A stretch of 45,883 bases of DNA from Leptospira ellinghausenii (GTDB lineage Bacteria; Spirochaetota; Leptospiria; Leptospirales; Leptospiraceae), in NCBI RefSeq assembly GCF_003114815.1, contig NZ_BFAZ01000013.1, positions 1 through 45,883 of the forward strand. Direction: 5' to 3'. The position numbers and the translations under genes are program-made. Below, piece after piece: positions 7,927 through 14,561 of the stretch. The notes beneath the pieces were generated by a model, which was not told the origin of the DNA, searched no databases, and saw nothing but the letters and a program-made list of their open reading frames with translations. Numbering within the stretch: the first letter of the stretch is position 1; the number at the start of each line of letters is the position of its first letter.

Positions 7927-8469
7927 TTATTTGAGGGATTGTATTTCGTTTTCAATCTCAACCGCTTTCTGTTTTGCTTTACTTAGTATTTTTTCCTTCT
8001 CGATAACCAGAAACTCTTTTAGAATGAATTTTTCTTTTTGGTTTAGTTTTTCACCATGATGAAATCTTTTGTATAGAACTTTTGGATCTTGATTCTCTTT
8101 TGGATTAATCTCTTTTTCGTCCTGAGTTCCGTCTGAAAGGAATTTTATAGCTGATTTCAAATCGGCAATCGGTTGCCGATTTAGAAGTTCTCTGTTTTTG
8201 AAGATGGAAATATAATTTCTAGCCGATCTTTCCGAGAATGGTAGGTTTTGCTCAATCCATGGGATCCAATTCCCATGACCTAAATCTTCTTTAATTCTTA
8301 GAAGTTCTTCACCAAGCACCATTGCATTCTGAAGAACATTTTTCATTCCTCCTAAAACAGATTCATGAAGTTCGATTATTCTTTTTACGGTTTGGTCGGA
8401 TTTTGAGACCGGTAGATTTTCTCTTTGTGATCCAGGTCGTTTACCAGTTAAAGAATCGAATCTGCCCAT
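7927..8469 (-). CDS. parB: ParB-like partner (DUF3102-type) of ParA
   Basis: The 180-residue protein has the DUF3102 signature: GEELLRIKEDLGHGNWIPWIEQNLPFSERSARNY (about residues 52-86), a helical segment often found in proteins encoded next to ParA in place of classical ParB. The N-terminus MGRFDSLTGKRPGS is basic and glycine-rich, and the C-terminus is strongly helical and charged. Its ATG directly abuts the parA stop, so the two are cotranscribed and coupled. Expected role: binding a centromere on the replicon and stimulating ParA. The centromere may be one of the inverted repeats flanking the pair. The symbol reflects position and role rather than proven orthology. Confidence 0.65.
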   Translation of the reverse strand: MGRFDSLTGKRPGSQRENLPVSKSDQTVKRIIELHESVLGGMKNVLQNAMVLGEELLRIKEDLGHGNWIPWIEQNLPFSERSARNYISIFKNRELLNRQPIADLKSAIKFLSDGTQDEKEINPKENQDPKVLYKRFHHGEKLNQKEKFILKEFLVIEKEKILSKAKQKAVEIENEIQSLK

Positions 8470-9192
8470 TTATTTAATCTCCTCGGCAAGTTGTTCGAAG
8501 TAAAAAGAATTTTTCTCTGTCAAAGGTTTCCCTTGGTCCACTGCGCTTGCAATAGATTCACTTTTCGGTATGAAAGTTTTTGCAAAAGATAAATCCAGTT
8601 CATCGAGTTTATCCGATTTTTTTTCTGATACCATCGTACGAACCGGAAGGATTTTTATCTTACCATTTTCTAAGGACTCATTGGAGTTAATTACAACTTC
8701 CTCAATTTCTTGAAATCCTTGTATGTTCCATCTTGAAAATCCGATAGGACTCAAAACTAAATCTGCGGCATGAATTCCCAAATTTAATTCTAAGCATAAA
8801 GCTGGTGGCGTATCAATTATGATGTAATCGAATTTTAGATTCCTTAGGTGCTTCCTAAATCGGCTTATAAGACCAGCATCCCAAGAGAGCCCAACTGCCG
8901 TTTTCGAAAGCTTCGGTGTTGCTGGAATAATGAATATGTTTTCTAAGCTTGTTGGTGTAAGGATTGATTCTAAGTGTTTCGCTCCAGTTAGATATTTCGC
9001 GATAGAATTCCCTTCAATTAGTTCTACTGATTCATTTCGTAGATAATAGTCTGTCAGGTTATTGTTATGATCTAGATCTATTTTTAGAATCTTAGATTTA
9101 GGGTAAAGTTTTGCAATGGCTTGTCCTAAATATATGGAAAGAGTGGTTTTCCCGACACCACCTTTTAGGGACGAAACAGTAATAATTTTCAT
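8470..9192 (-). CDS. parA: ParA-type partition ATPase
   Basis: The 240-residue protein has the deviant Walker A box KGGVGKTT (residues 10-17), a Walker A' region ILKIDLDHNNNLTDYYL (about 35-51), and Walker B FDYIIIDTPPAL (about 120-131), all typical of ParA/Soj ATPases that segregate plasmids. It lacks an N-terminal DNA-binding extension, so it is a small ParA (type Ib-like). It is the first gene of the minus-strand maintenance operon and faces a 353-base divergent region. Its presence argues that the element persists as an independent replicon in the lysogen. Confidence 0.9.
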   Translation of the reverse strand: MKIITVSSLKGGVGKTTLSIYLGQAIAKLYPKSKILKIDLDHNNNLTDYYLRNESVELIEGNSIAKYLTGAKHLESILTPTSLENIFIIPATPKLSKTAVGLSWDAGLISRFRKHLRNLKFDYIIIDTPPALCLELNLGIHAADLVLSPIGFSRWNIQGFQEIEEVVINSNESLENGKIKILPVRTMVSEKKSDKLDELDLSFAKTFIPKSESIASAVDQGKPLTEKNSFYFEQLAEEIK

Positions 9193-9302
9193 CTACAACG
9201 AATGGAATGACTTAGCCGTTTCAATGACAAGGAAATTCTGTATTTGAGTAATTATAATAATTTCAATAACAAGAGATTTAATTTATTTGAAAAATAAGCT
9301 CA

Positions 9303-9327
9303 ATTTCGATTGCAAATTAATCGAAAT
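9303..9327. repeat. inverted repeat with TTTCGAT half-sites
   Basis: Eight-base arms are separated by nine bases. It lies about 110 bp upstream of parA, where partition sites and ParA operators are often found. Confidence 0.5.
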
Positions 9328-9461
9328 AGTTTCGGTTCAAATTCAGAAATTGAAAATTTATGAGATTTTCGAAGTCTGTAATTTAAATATTTGTTATTTT
9401 TAGGAACCATATAAAGAACAATTATAAGAACATATAGAAGAGTGATATAAAATGCTTTACT

Positions 9462-9473
9462 TTATGTCTCATT
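9462..9473 (+). promoter_or_regulatory. TTATGTCTCATT motif
   Basis: This is an exact reverse complement of 7767-7778, and it points at the gene starting at 9546, 84 bases downstream. It belongs to the family of similar intergenic sites listed in the findings. Confidence 0.5.
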
Positions 9474-9545
9474 AAGAGTAATTTTTTTTAAAATGATCTA
9501 TTTTTGCTATTGCATCTATTTTTTTGCTGTCGAAGTTGAGAGAAG

Positions 9546-9944
9546 ATGAGTAATCCGAAAGTTCTCGCCATTATTTTTGCAGATAAAATTATTGAAGAGA
9601 AAAATAACAAAAAGGGTATAATCGGTACCTTTGATACAGTATATGCTCCTGCATTCCCTATGGCTCCCTTTCCTTGGGGGGTGTATATTTCTATAACAGG
9701 TGTGATAGGTAAGGCTAGTTTTAGTTTAATACTTCAGAAATTAAATGCGGAAGAGCCTCTCTTGAAGTTGGATGGTGATCTAGAAGGTAGAGATCCAGAG
9801 GGAATGATAGAAATCCCATTAAATTTTGAAAATGTTCAATTTCATGAACCAGGTGACTATAAATTTTCAGTAATGATAGATAACGTTATTGTTGAGTCTA
9901 GAAAACTCAGAGTTAATATAGCTCCTCAGCCGGCTATCCACTAA
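9546..9944 (+). CDS. DUF6941-like protein
   Basis: The 132-residue protein opens with PKVLAIIFADKIIEEKNNKKGIIGTFDTVY, the pattern of DUF6941 proteins (short beta-rich proteins of unknown function). The rest is beta-strand rich (EIPLNFENVQFHEPGDYKFSVMIDN), suggesting an immunoglobulin-like fold. It has no signal peptide. It is the first gene of the plus-strand accessory group, with a GAGAG ribosome binding site, and is followed after 12 bases by the HicB/HicA-like pair. I cannot assign a function. Confidence 0.6.
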   Translation: MSNPKVLAIIFADKIIEEKNNKKGIIGTFDTVYAPAFPMAPFPWGVYISITGVIGKASFSLILQKLNAEEPLLKLDGDLEGRDPEGMIEIPLNFENVQFHEPGDYKFSVMIDNVIVESRKLRVNIAPQPAIH

Positions 9945-9956
9945 AGAAGAAAAAAT

Positions 9957-10532
9957 ATGGGATCTGTTTTAGAAAAATTCAATATTACTGAAAACAAAAA
10001 TCGGAATTCAAATGGTTATAGATTGAAAAGTACACCAACTTTGAGTGAGCATTTTCAAAATTCCGACCTTCCAACCAATCTTAATTTAAGACCTTGGCAA
10101 GAATTTGAAGAAGCAAAAGGACAAAATCTTGTTTTTGCGTTTATTGTCAGGAAGGAAGATGAAGGTTTAGCTGTTTTAAAAATGAATCCTGGTTATACAA
10201 AACGTATCGCTTTTGCAAAGCACGTCACTAAATCAGAGTTTTCATTAAATAAAGAAATCATAAAAAGTGAAGTAACATATATTCCAGGTATTGGAAAATT
10301 GAAAAAACCTTTGCAAATCAAATTAGAATTTGAAGATAACCTTTGGTTTATTGAAAATGATTATCTGGGAATTTATGATCATGGGACAAGTAGTTCTGAA
10401 GCTTGGCTTAACTTTTCTGAGACATTTCGATATTTATTGGAAGATTTTAAGAATACGCCAGATATGGAGAAGCATGAAAGTTTTAAGGATGCGGAAAGAA
10501 AGTTTAGGGAGTATGTAGATTCCCAGCAGTGA
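9957..10532 (+). CDS. HicB-like putative antitoxin
   Basis: I do not recognise the N-terminal half of this 191-residue protein. The C-terminal segment LEFEDNLWFIENDYLGIYDHG followed by SSEAWLNFSETFRYLLEDF resembles the partial RNase H-like fold of HicB antitoxins (a short beta-hairpin, then an Ala/Glu-rich helix). The gene overlaps a HicA-like gene by four bases, which supports an antitoxin-toxin pair. The protein is longer than typical HicB and shows no clear DNA-binding domain. Function is inferred from context. Confidence 0.45.
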   Translation: MGSVLEKFNITENKNRNSNGYRLKSTPTLSEHFQNSDLPTNLNLRPWQEFEEAKGQNLVFAFIVRKEDEGLAVLKMNPGYTKRIAFAKHVTKSEFSLNKEIIKSEVTYIPGIGKLKKPLQIKLEFEDNLWFIENDYLGIYDHGTSSSEAWLNFSETFRYLLEDFKNTPDMEKHESFKDAERKFREYVDSQQ

Positions 10533-10855
10533 GTTCATTTAACACAAAAGAAATGATGAGCTCTCTTGTTCGAAAAGGTTTTGTTGAACAGCCTGCAAGA
10601 GATCATCATTTTTACTTTTTCTATTACAAAGGTAAAAAAACTAACATATTTACTAAAATTTCTCATGGAAGCGATTACAAGGAATATAGAGACAGGTTGT
10701 TTTCTTCGGTAAAGAAACAATTGAGATTTAAAACAAATGAAGATTTGAAAAAATTTTCTGAATGTACATTTACTGAAGAGCAGTATATAAAGCTACTTCA
10801 AGAAGAAGGCTTAATTGAGAATGATGAAAACTCATCTCTAGATCCCTCGCATTAA
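10529..10855 (+). CDS. HicA-like putative mRNA interferase
   Basis: The 108-residue protein starts at a GTG overlapping the previous stop (GTGA). The pattern LVRKGFVEQPARDHHFYFFYYKGKK then TKISHGSDYKEY resembles the HicA double-stranded-RNA-binding-like fold, with a HH pair (about residues 24-25) and a later SHG His that could serve as the catalytic residue. The C-terminal helix KFSECTFTEEQYIKLLQEEG is an extension seen in some HicA-like proteins. If active, it would cleave mRNA under stress or infection; its partner is the overlapping upstream gene. Confidence 0.5.
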   Translation: MSSFNTKEMMSSLVRKGFVEQPARDHHFYFFYYKGKKTNIFTKISHGSDYKEYRDRLFSSVKKQLRFKTNEDLKKFSECTFTEEQYIKLLQEEGLIENDENSSLDPSH

Positions 10856-10869
10856 ATTATGTCCCATAC

Positions 10870-10891
10870 ATACTATATATTTGTATAGTAT
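10870..10891. promoter_or_regulatory. candidate operator between HicA-like and small gene
   Basis: The arms ATACTATA and TATAGTAT form an eight-base inverted repeat with a six-base spacer. It is flanked by two TGTCCCA copies (10860-10866 and 10894-10900). A TTATGTCCCATA motif at 10857-10868 leads into it. This suggests a regulated promoter for the genes from about 10.92 kb. Confidence 0.45.
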
Positions 10892-10922
10892 TTTGTCCCA
10901 CCTCACATTTATACTGTTTTTC

Positions 10923-11081
10923 GTGTTGGAAGATAAACAGATAGAAAATATCCTTCAGGACCTTTTAGTATCAGTAACGTTAAGAGGGGAGGATCCAGAA
11001 AAAGCAATTTGTGAAAAAAAAGAGCAACTCAAAGATTATTTTTCAAAATATGAAATAAATCAGAAAATTAGAGATATTTAA
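10923..11081 (+). CDS. small hypothetical protein
   Basis: About 52 residues, acidic and helical (LEDKQIENILQDLLVSVTL then EKAICEKKEQLKDYFSKYE). A longer frame opens at a TTG at 10881, but that lies inside the inverted repeat and is likely upstream of transcription start. The GTG at 10923 or TTG at 10926 is more plausible, although neither has a good ribosome binding site. No family is recognised. It lies 12 bases before the next gene. Confidence 0.4.
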   Translation: MLEDKQIENILQDLLVSVTLRGEDPEKAICEKKEQLKDYFSKYEINQKIRDI

Positions 11082-11093
11082 TCTAGGTATATC

Positions 11094-11942
11094 ATGTCCA
11101 AATTCCCACCATACTATGTAGCAATTGCAAGTTTACTCCTATCTGTTTTATTTTATATTTTTGGTCTAAAAGAAGTTTTGTTCATAACCTTACCAGCAGG
11201 TATAATATACTTTATCAAAGGTTTGATTTCAGACGGAGCCTTTAAATATCCAGAAAGGCCAATTCCAGTTTCAGGGAACGTTACAAAGACTTTCCCTAAA
11301 TCGGAAGTCAAAGAAAAGAATACTAAGAAGTCAGAAAATCCGATAGATTTACGATCTCTTTATTTGATCGGTTATAAAGATTCAAAGGATAATAAAACTG
11401 TCAGACGTATTACGGTTAAGAAGATTTATGGATCAGATTATTATGGAGATTTATATTTAGATTCATTCTGTCATGAAAGACAAGAGCCTAGAACTTTCGT
11501 TGTTTCTAGGATTCAGGAATTAACGGATCTGGAAACTGGTGAAATTATTGGAGATCCAACCTCTTATTTTCAAAATAAAATTAATAATTCTCCGTTAGGA
11601 AAAGTAACTAAGTCAATAAATGAATTTTCTGATACAATATTACCCATGATTTATTTAGGTAGATCAGATGGGAAATTGGCGAAATCAGAAAAGTTAGAAA
11701 TAGTTGATTTTCTTATTTCTAAATCTAATGATTTAGATCGTGATCTTTTACTTAAAGAAATAGGTAAGTTATATTGTTCGACTGAAGATCTTTTAAAAAG
11801 TTTGAAAGTTCTAAAACATAAATCGCAAAGTGAAAAAGACGAAATCGTTTCTTTAGCCGATAGAATTGTAAATGCAGATAAAAAGCTAGATCCTTTAGAA
11901 ATTGGTATATTTGAGAAAATTAAACTGGAACTAAAGAGTTAA
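11094..11942 (+). CDS. membrane protein with WYL-like and TerB-like domains
   Basis: The 282-residue protein has two hydrophobic helices at the N-terminus (about 8-24 and 28-46). A segment RITVKKIYGSDYYGDLYLDSFCHERQEPRTFVVSRI (about 105-141) resembles a WYL-type ligand-binding fold. The C-terminal part, PMIYLGRSDGKLAKSEKLEI followed by helices to the end, resembles TerB/DjlA-like helical domains, which often carry acidic metal-binding positions. Together this suggests a membrane-anchored sensor. It is not part of the phage structural programme and may be an accessory defence or stress gene. Domain calls are by eye. Confidence 0.55.
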   Translation: MSKFPPYYVAIASLLLSVLFYIFGLKEVLFITLPAGIIYFIKGLISDGAFKYPERPIPVSGNVTKTFPKSEVKEKNTKKSENPIDLRSLYLIGYKDSKDNKTVRRITVKKIYGSDYYGDLYLDSFCHERQEPRTFVVSRIQELTDLETGEIIGDPTSYFQNKINNSPLGKVTKSINEFSDTILPMIYLGRSDGKLAKSEKLEIVDFLISKSNDLDRDLLLKEIGKLYCSTEDLLKSLKVLKHKSQSEKDEIVSLADRIVNADKKLDPLEIGIFEKIKLELKS

Positions 11943-11981
11943 TTATTTAAAAGAAGTGTATGCTACCTCAAATCTCATCCA

Positions 11982-11995
11982 AAATCTAACAAGAA
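11982..11995 (+). repeat. direct repeat upstream of first lipoprotein gene
   Basis: AAATCTAACAAGAA occurs here and at 12278-12291, in each case 38-40 bases before the start codon of a lipoprotein gene. A shared promoter element or a duplicated upstream region would explain it. Confidence 0.5.
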
Positions 11996-12033
11996 TAGGT
12001 ATGCTTGCTCCATCAATATCCTAATTTTGAGTA

Positions 12034-12264
12034 ATGAAATACATCGCCATACTCTCGCTATTTTTTGTAAACTGTATGAAGGATGGAGAGATCACAAGTC
12101 CATTCGCAAAAGATAAAGAAACCGATAAGAAAGTCTGTGCAGTAATTTATCTATACTGTGATGAACAATTCAGGCAATGTGTAAATCCTCCGGAGAACCA
12201 AGACTTTTGCAGCAGAACCTATCAGAATCGCAACAACACTGTGAGAGGGTGTATTCTTAATTGA
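12034..12264 (+). CDS. small Cys-rich lipoprotein
   Basis: The 76-residue protein has a short signal peptide, KYIAILSLFFVNC, ending in a loose lipobox (FVNC, lipidated Cys at residue 14), as accepted by spirochaetes. The mature part carries five further Cys residues and could form disulfides in the periplasm or at the surface. I do not recognise a family. It is shortly followed by a second lipoprotein gene with the same upstream repeat. Expression from the lysogen could alter the host surface, which is only an inference. Confidence 0.6.
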   Translation: MKYIAILSLFFVNCMKDGEITSPFAKDKETDKKVCAVIYLYCDEQFRQCVNPPENQDFCSRTYQNRNNTVRGCILN

Positions 12265-12277
12265 GTTCTTGCTTTTG

Positions 12278-12291
12278 AAATCTAACAAGAA
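12278..12291 (+). repeat. direct repeat upstream of second lipoprotein gene
   Basis: Second copy of AAATCTAACAAGAA (first at 11982-11995), 40 bases before the start of the gene at 12332. Confidence 0.5.
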
Positions 12292-12331
12292 ATAGATTTA
12301 CTGAAAGTAAATAATTCAGAATAATTGCGCT

Positions 12332-13054
12332 ATGAGGTATTTCACTATTCTTGCACTTATTTTTAATTGCGCTGTTTCATCTACTGATGTAAAAAATACA
12401 ACTGCAGCAACTAAGAAAGAAAGTATTCGAAACTCCTCCGTTTGGGGATCGGAAGAGGATGTAAAGATTCTCGTCGATCTGGAAGGCATAGCTTCTGAAT
12501 CTATCAAGACATTGGATACTGAGATTAATGAAATACTCGAAAGTAAATTTATAGATCAAAAGAAATTTTATTTAGATATTGATTTATGGAAAACAGTTGT
12601 GACACAAAGTTCGACTGAGTTTCAAAGCGATTATGTTATATTATGGTATGATGATCCTAGAAATGAATTTCAAAATTGTTATAAAAAATTTCAAGAATGG
12701 GAAAATACAGCTAAAAAACAAAAAGACTATTTTTCTAAAAATTTGTGCACTATTCCGGTGCAAGTGGAGTTTTTTAATGAGGAACTGGGCGATAAGGTTT
12801 GCCTTGGAAATTCAAACCTTGAATTGAATTTCTCTTCATTTTCAGTTTCTCCTTTTACAGAATTACAATTCGTTATTCCTGAAACAAAAGTCTATGGTGA
12901 AGGATGTAGTAATTTTAAAATCAAACAAGAATCATATAGAGTTGGTTCTGATGAATTAAAAAAAATGGCAAAAGTAATGAGCGATGAATCCATTAAAAAA
13001 TTTTCTTCTGCTGCAATAGCGAAAAAGAAGAAAATTAATGCTACTTATAAGTAA
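12332..13054 (+). CDS. lipoprotein, unknown function
   Basis: The 240-residue protein begins MRYFTILALIFNC, a signal peptide with a spirochaete-type lipobox (IFNC, Cys at 13). The mature protein has no recognised domain; it contains an aromatic stretch around ILWYDD and several Cys. It ends with a Lys-rich tail. The stop codon directly abuts the stop of the minus-strand repressor, so the two genes converge with no gap. It is probably a lysogenic-conversion gene expressed independently of the phage lytic genes. Confidence 0.6.
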   Translation: MRYFTILALIFNCAVSSTDVKNTTAATKKESIRNSSVWGSEEDVKILVDLEGIASESIKTLDTEINEILESKFIDQKKFYLDIDLWKTVVTQSSTEFQSDYVILWYDDPRNEFQNCYKKFQEWENTAKKQKDYFSKNLCTIPVQVEFFNEELGDKVCLGNSNLELNFSSFSVSPFTELQFVIPETKVYGEGCSNFKIKQESYRVGSDELKKMAKVMSDESIKKFSSAAIAKKKKINATYK

Positions 13055-13429
13055 TTATTTTTTACCCAAAAATCTTTTAATCGTAGTAATTAGCACATTG
13101 TAATCTTCTTCTTTCAGTTTTTTTATATCTGGAAGGAGATCTCTTATTTCAGGCACCAAATCTAAATCCCTTCCTTGTTTTGCAATTCTTGCAACTTCCG
13201 CTAATTCTTTTTTTTGATCTATCTTTTTCGGAAGATCTCCGTTTAAGATCCATTCTTTACGATAACCAAACTTTGCTTCGATGATAATTGCAATAGATTC
13301 AGGAACGTCCATTTTCCCGTTTAGCCATTTGCTAACAGTCCCTTGATCTTTACCCAATTCTTCTGCGAACGAAGATTGAGTATAGCCGTCATTTTTGAGC
13401 TCGGTTAGGATCTCCCTAATTCTTTCCAT
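13055..13429 (-). CDS. phage repressor, XRE-type helix-turn-helix
   Basis: The chosen start (ATG at 13429) follows AAGG at good spacing and gives 124 residues; an upstream in-frame ATG at 13453 lacks a site and lies beside the operators. The helix-turn-helix is YTQSSFAEELGKDQGTVSKWLNGKM (about 17-41), typical of XRE/CI-like repressors. The C-terminal half is helical and lacks a LexA-type autocleavage domain, so induction would need another signal or an antirepressor. It is divergent from a Cro-like gene and separated from it by two palindromic operators, the arrangement of a lysogeny switch. Confidence 0.8.
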   Translation of the reverse strand: MERIREILTELKNDGYTQSSFAEELGKDQGTVSKWLNGKMDVPESIAIIIEAKFGYRKEWILNGDLPKKIDQKKELAEVARIAKQGRDLDLVPEIRDLLPDIKKLKEEDYNVLITTIKRFLGKK

Positions 13430-13446
13430 TAATACCTTGAAAAAAA

Positions 13447-13461
13447 TATGCAATACGCATA
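13447..13461. promoter_or_regulatory. operator O1 of the lysogeny switch
   Basis: TATGCAATACGCATA is an inverted repeat (TATGC / GCATA, five-base spacer) immediately upstream of the repressor start. It is matched by a second copy 34 bases away (13481-13495). Confidence 0.75.
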
Positions 13462-13470
13462 ATTTATTTG

Positions 13471-13499
13471 TTTACAGAAATATGCAAATAGCATAATCT
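13471..13499 (+). promoter_or_regulatory. rightward promoter of the early operon
   Basis: TTTACA (13471-13476) and TAATCT (13494-13499) are separated by 17 bases. Operator O2 fills the spacer, so bound repressor would block the promoter. Confidence 0.65.
13481..13495. promoter_or_regulatory. operator O2 of the lysogeny switch
   Basis: TATGCAAATAGCATA has the same arms and spacing as O1, and overlaps the rightward promoter spacer and -10 box. Confidence 0.75.
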
Positions 13500-13542
13500 C
13501 ATTTCGTTACCTAAATCAATTAGGTTCAGGGTTAAATCACAT

Positions 13543-13836
13543 ATGATGAGCGAAACTAATCAATCGAATTTAGTAGAGATTCTTACTATGTCTCCTGTGA
13601 GGCCTTTTCCAGACGATCCTCTGGCAATTAGCCGCATTTTGGCTTATTTAGGCAAGGACCAGGCCACAATCGCGTATGAAGCAGGTGTAAGTAGGCCTGT
13701 AGTCTCCGAATTCATCACAAATAAATGTCATTCTCCCAAAGTAGCTCTGTGGTTTGAGAAGCACGACATCTACCTCGACCGAGATTATCCAGATCCAACG
13801 AAATCTCTCAAAACTTTGGAAAGGGTATCTGCATGA
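13543..13836 (+). CDS. Cro/CII-like helix-turn-helix regulator
   Basis: In this 97-residue protein, residues 30-60 form a helix-turn-helix (AYLGKDQATIAYEAGVSRPVVSEFITNKC) followed by a segment on residence of the recognition helix. It is the first gene rightward of the switch and is likely to counteract the repressor or act as an early regulator. The stop overlaps the next start (ATGA), beginning a tightly packed early operon. Confidence 0.65.
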   Translation: MMSETNQSNLVEILTMSPVRPFPDDPLAISRILAYLGKDQATIAYEAGVSRPVVSEFITNKCHSPKVALWFEKHDIYLDRDYPDPTKSLKTLERVSA

Positions 13837-13946
13837 TTTCGAAAGCAAAAGAAATCCGTGATCTATATTTCAAGGTATACGGTTACAAACTCACGTTAGC
13901 TGAGCTTCGCATTTTTCTGAAGAGGGAAGGGGTATATGGACGCTAA
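13833..13946 (+). CDS. 37-codon small gene
   Basis: ATG at 13833 overlaps the previous stop by four bases, and the stop at 13944-13946 overlaps the next gene by 11 bases. The protein is basic and helical, beginning MISKAKEIRDLYFKVYGYKL. The tight coupling at both ends supports a real gene. The overlap also places the next gene's ribosome binding site (AGAGGGAAGGGG) inside it. Function unknown; a small DNA-binding or regulatory peptide is possible. Confidence 0.5.
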   Translation: MISKAKEIRDLYFKVYGYKLTLAELRIFLKREGVYGR

Positions 13947-14250
13947 GGATACTTCAAGCTTATCCAGTATTCGGCATGAAATTGCGAAACTAGTCAATGA
14001 GTATGCATCGCTATCGAATTCAAGCCATCAAGTGGTTTGGAACTCTTTGTACGATCACGCAAAGTATGTTTTGCACAAAGACTATCGATTGCTTTCCAAG
14101 AATGAAGGTAGGCCTGCCATCCAAATCGTTGAAGAAGATGGCCGGTTATCTGAACTGCTTGAGATTTCCAGAAAGCTTCTCAATCCAACCAATTTGATGT
14201 CCAAGGAAGAATTTTTGAATTCATTGGAGGAAATGAAAACAGGTGCATGA
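13936..14250 (+). CDS. early phage protein, unknown
   Basis: The 104-residue protein starts after a strong purine-rich ribosome binding site. The segment LVNEYASLSNSSHQVVWNSLYDHAKYVL (about 18-45) resembles the helical C-terminal part of some phage regulatory proteins. No catalytic motif is seen. It overlaps the next gene by eight bases. Its position right after the switch genes suggests an early regulatory or replication accessory role. Confidence 0.5.
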   Translation: MDAKDTSSLSSIRHEIAKLVNEYASLSNSSHQVVWNSLYDHAKYVLHKDYRLLSKNEGRPAIQIVEEDGRLSELLEISRKLLNPTNLMSKEEFLNSLEEMKTGA

Positions 14251-14437
14251 TTCATTTTTTGAAATCCTAAAGGAAGAAATTGAGAACTCGAAATCTGAGA
14301 AATATCAGTTCGGGAAAACTCAATCTGAACTTCAGACGGAATTCAAAAAAGTGAGACATCTGATAGATTCTACAGCAGTGAATCGTTATGCGAAAAGTTC
14401 GACCAGCATGAATCCTTTAGGAGGACTTTGGTCTTAA
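14243..14437 (+). CDS. small early phage protein, unknown
   Basis: The 64-residue protein starts with GTG inside the end of the preceding gene. It is charged and helical (EILKEEIENSKSEKY) with a Gly/Pro-rich tail. No recognised family. It is followed by a 124-base gap with two hairpins. Confidence 0.45.
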   Translation: MHDSFFEILKEEIENSKSEKYQFGKTQSELQTEFKKVRHLIDSTAVNRYAKSSTSMNPLGGLWS

Positions 14438-14446
14438 AACAACAAA

Positions 14447-14502
14447 CCCCCGATTGACTATGCTTGGCGGCTAACAATCGAGGGCCACATCCAGGGGGAT
14501 GT
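14447..14502 (+). other. two adjacent RNA hairpins in the early operon
   Basis: A first stem pairs CCCGATTG-type sequence (14449-14456) with CAATCG plus GGG (14475-14484, one bulged A). A second pairs ACATCC with GGATGT across AGGG (14487-14502). They lie between the small early gene and the zinc-ribbon gene, before its strong ribosome binding site. They could be an attenuator, a processing site or a structured leader. Neither is followed by a T-tract. Confidence 0.45.
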
Positions 14503-14561
14503 TAAGGTCAAACTAAACCTTTCATCTCTTCTTTGCAAGTATTTAAAGGAGGAGAGTTTAG

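Larger units (their letters stand above)
9193..9545. promoter_or_regulatory. divergent control region between parA and the accessory operon
   Basis: This 353-base AT-rich region must hold promoters in both directions. It contains an eight-base inverted repeat, ATTTCGAT / ATCGAAAT (9303-9310, 9320-9327), and the TTATGTCTCATT motif (9462-9473) pointing at the plus-strand gene. The repeat shares its ATCGAAA/TTTCGAT half-sites with the palindromes at 21219 and 44485. A partition site or operator is plausible. Confidence 0.45.
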
